Of a stretch of DNA of 32,663 nucleotides, positions 32,308 through 32,663 are shown in pieces. The notes below the pieces were generated by a model, which saw nothing but the letters and a program-made list of their open reading frames with translations, was not told the origin of the DNA and did no database searches. The position numbers were made by a program, and so were the translations under genes. The stretch's first letter is position 1. Each line of letters opens with the position of its first letter. The DNA is from Chthoniobacterales bacterium (GTDB lineage: Bacteria > Verrucomicrobiota > Verrucomicrobiia > Chthoniobacterales > UBA6821): the NCBI GenBank assembly GCA_026461395.1, contig JAPJNA010000038.1:1-32663 (forward strand), given 5' to 3'.

Positions 32308-32663
32308 ATGGAGAAGCGCCCCGGAACAACACTCGTGATCGTCGGTCACGGATCGACGACCAATCCCGATTCCAGCGAGCCAAATCACCGACTAGCTGAT
32401 GCTATCCGTGAGCGGGGCATTTTCAACCAGGTCCTCTGCTGCTTCTGGAAAGAGGAACCCTCCATGAGAGAGATCTTGCACTCGGTTTCTTCCCCGGATG
32501 TCTACATCGTGCCGAACTTTATCAGTGAGGGATACTTCACCCAGACCGTGATCCCAAGAGAACTGGAACTCGAAGGCCCCCTCACCCAACGCAACGGAAT
32601 GACCATTCGCTACTGCGAACCTGTCGGCAACCATCCCTCGATGACCGAAGTGCTGCTCAAGCG
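32308..32663 (+). CDS. CbiX/sirohydrochlorin-chelatase-like protein, 5' part
   Basis: A plus-strand frame opens at an ATG at 32308 and runs off the window after 118 codons. The start MEKRPGTTLVIVGHGS, with the active-site-type His14, and the later block VYIVPNFISEGYFTQTVIPR match the CbiX/SirB class of metal chelatases, which insert cobalt, nickel or iron into tetrapyrroles. The substrate cannot be told from this part. It follows the ykgJ-type gene by 70 bases and may share its transcript. Confidence 0.75.
   Translation, partial: MEKRPGTTLVIVGHGSTTNPDSSEPNHRLADAIRERGIFNQVLCCFWKEEPSMREILHSVSSPDVYIVPNFISEGYFTQTVIPRELELEGPLTQRNGMTIRYCEPVGNHPSMTEVLLK

Overview
The window is a conserved bacterial core region followed by a mixed accessory region. 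Composition is moderately GC-rich. The gene order, the short-period intergenic repeats, the sialate-esterase-like gene and the many four-helix-bundle/YkgJ-type small genes suggest a Verrucomicrobiota (PVC-group) bacterium. This is an inference from gene style; there is no rRNA or other marker here that settles it.

Positions 508-18922 are one unbroken minus-strand run of 31 genes that fuses the classical str, S10, spc and alpha operons. Read 5'->3' it is rpsL, rpsG, fusA, rpsJ, rplC, rplD, rplW, rplB, rpsS, an envelope-type gene of unknown function, rplV, rpsC, rplP, rpmC, rpsQ, rplN, rplX, rplE, rpsH, rplF, rplR, rpsE, rplO, secY, adk, map, infA, rpmJ, rpsM, rpsK, rpsD. The run closes with a strong hairpin terminator at about 431-466. 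It lacks tuf, rpsN (S14), rpmD (L30), rpoA and rplQ at their usual places. Three unusual features stand out: a 250-residue signal-peptide/coiled-coil protein embedded between rpsS and rplV; low-complexity Ala/Ser/Thr/Glu/Lys tails on many ribosomal proteins, the largest being an N-terminal extension of roughly 90 residues on S11; and a SecY with an extra C-terminal hydrophobic segment. Most start codons in the run have no recognisable Shine-Dalgarno sequence. Below the terminator lies the start of a secreted protein that runs off the window.

Positions 18923-19299 are the non-coding leader of the ribosomal run. Then come a DCC-family (DUF393) thiol protein (-), ilvD (+), and a minus-strand cluster trmL - ABC ATPase - DsbD-like reductase - PPK2. 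In that cluster the first three genes overlap by ATGA and are probably translationally coupled. A small four-helix membrane protein (+) follows, then a sialate-O-acetylesterase-like protein whose active-site Ser and His appear to be lost, a RhlE-type DEAD-box helicase (-), a BaiN/HI0933-type flavoprotein (+), a four-helix-bundle (S23/IVS-like) protein (+), a YkgJ-type cysteine-cluster protein (+) and the start of a CbiX-like chelatase (+).

The most interesting pattern is a family of short, degenerate tandem repeats with a strict 7-base period (mostly ATGARNN), plus 8-base relatives. They sit in intergenic spaces and at gene ends, often as facing inverted pairs. One inverted pair brackets the four-helix-bundle gene so closely that the repeat supplies its start and its stop codon. 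Others supply the adk stop codon and the signal-peptide n-region of the esterase-like protein. This could be a mobile or mobilised repeat family, with the four-helix-bundle gene as a possible partner; that is a hypothesis from one locus.
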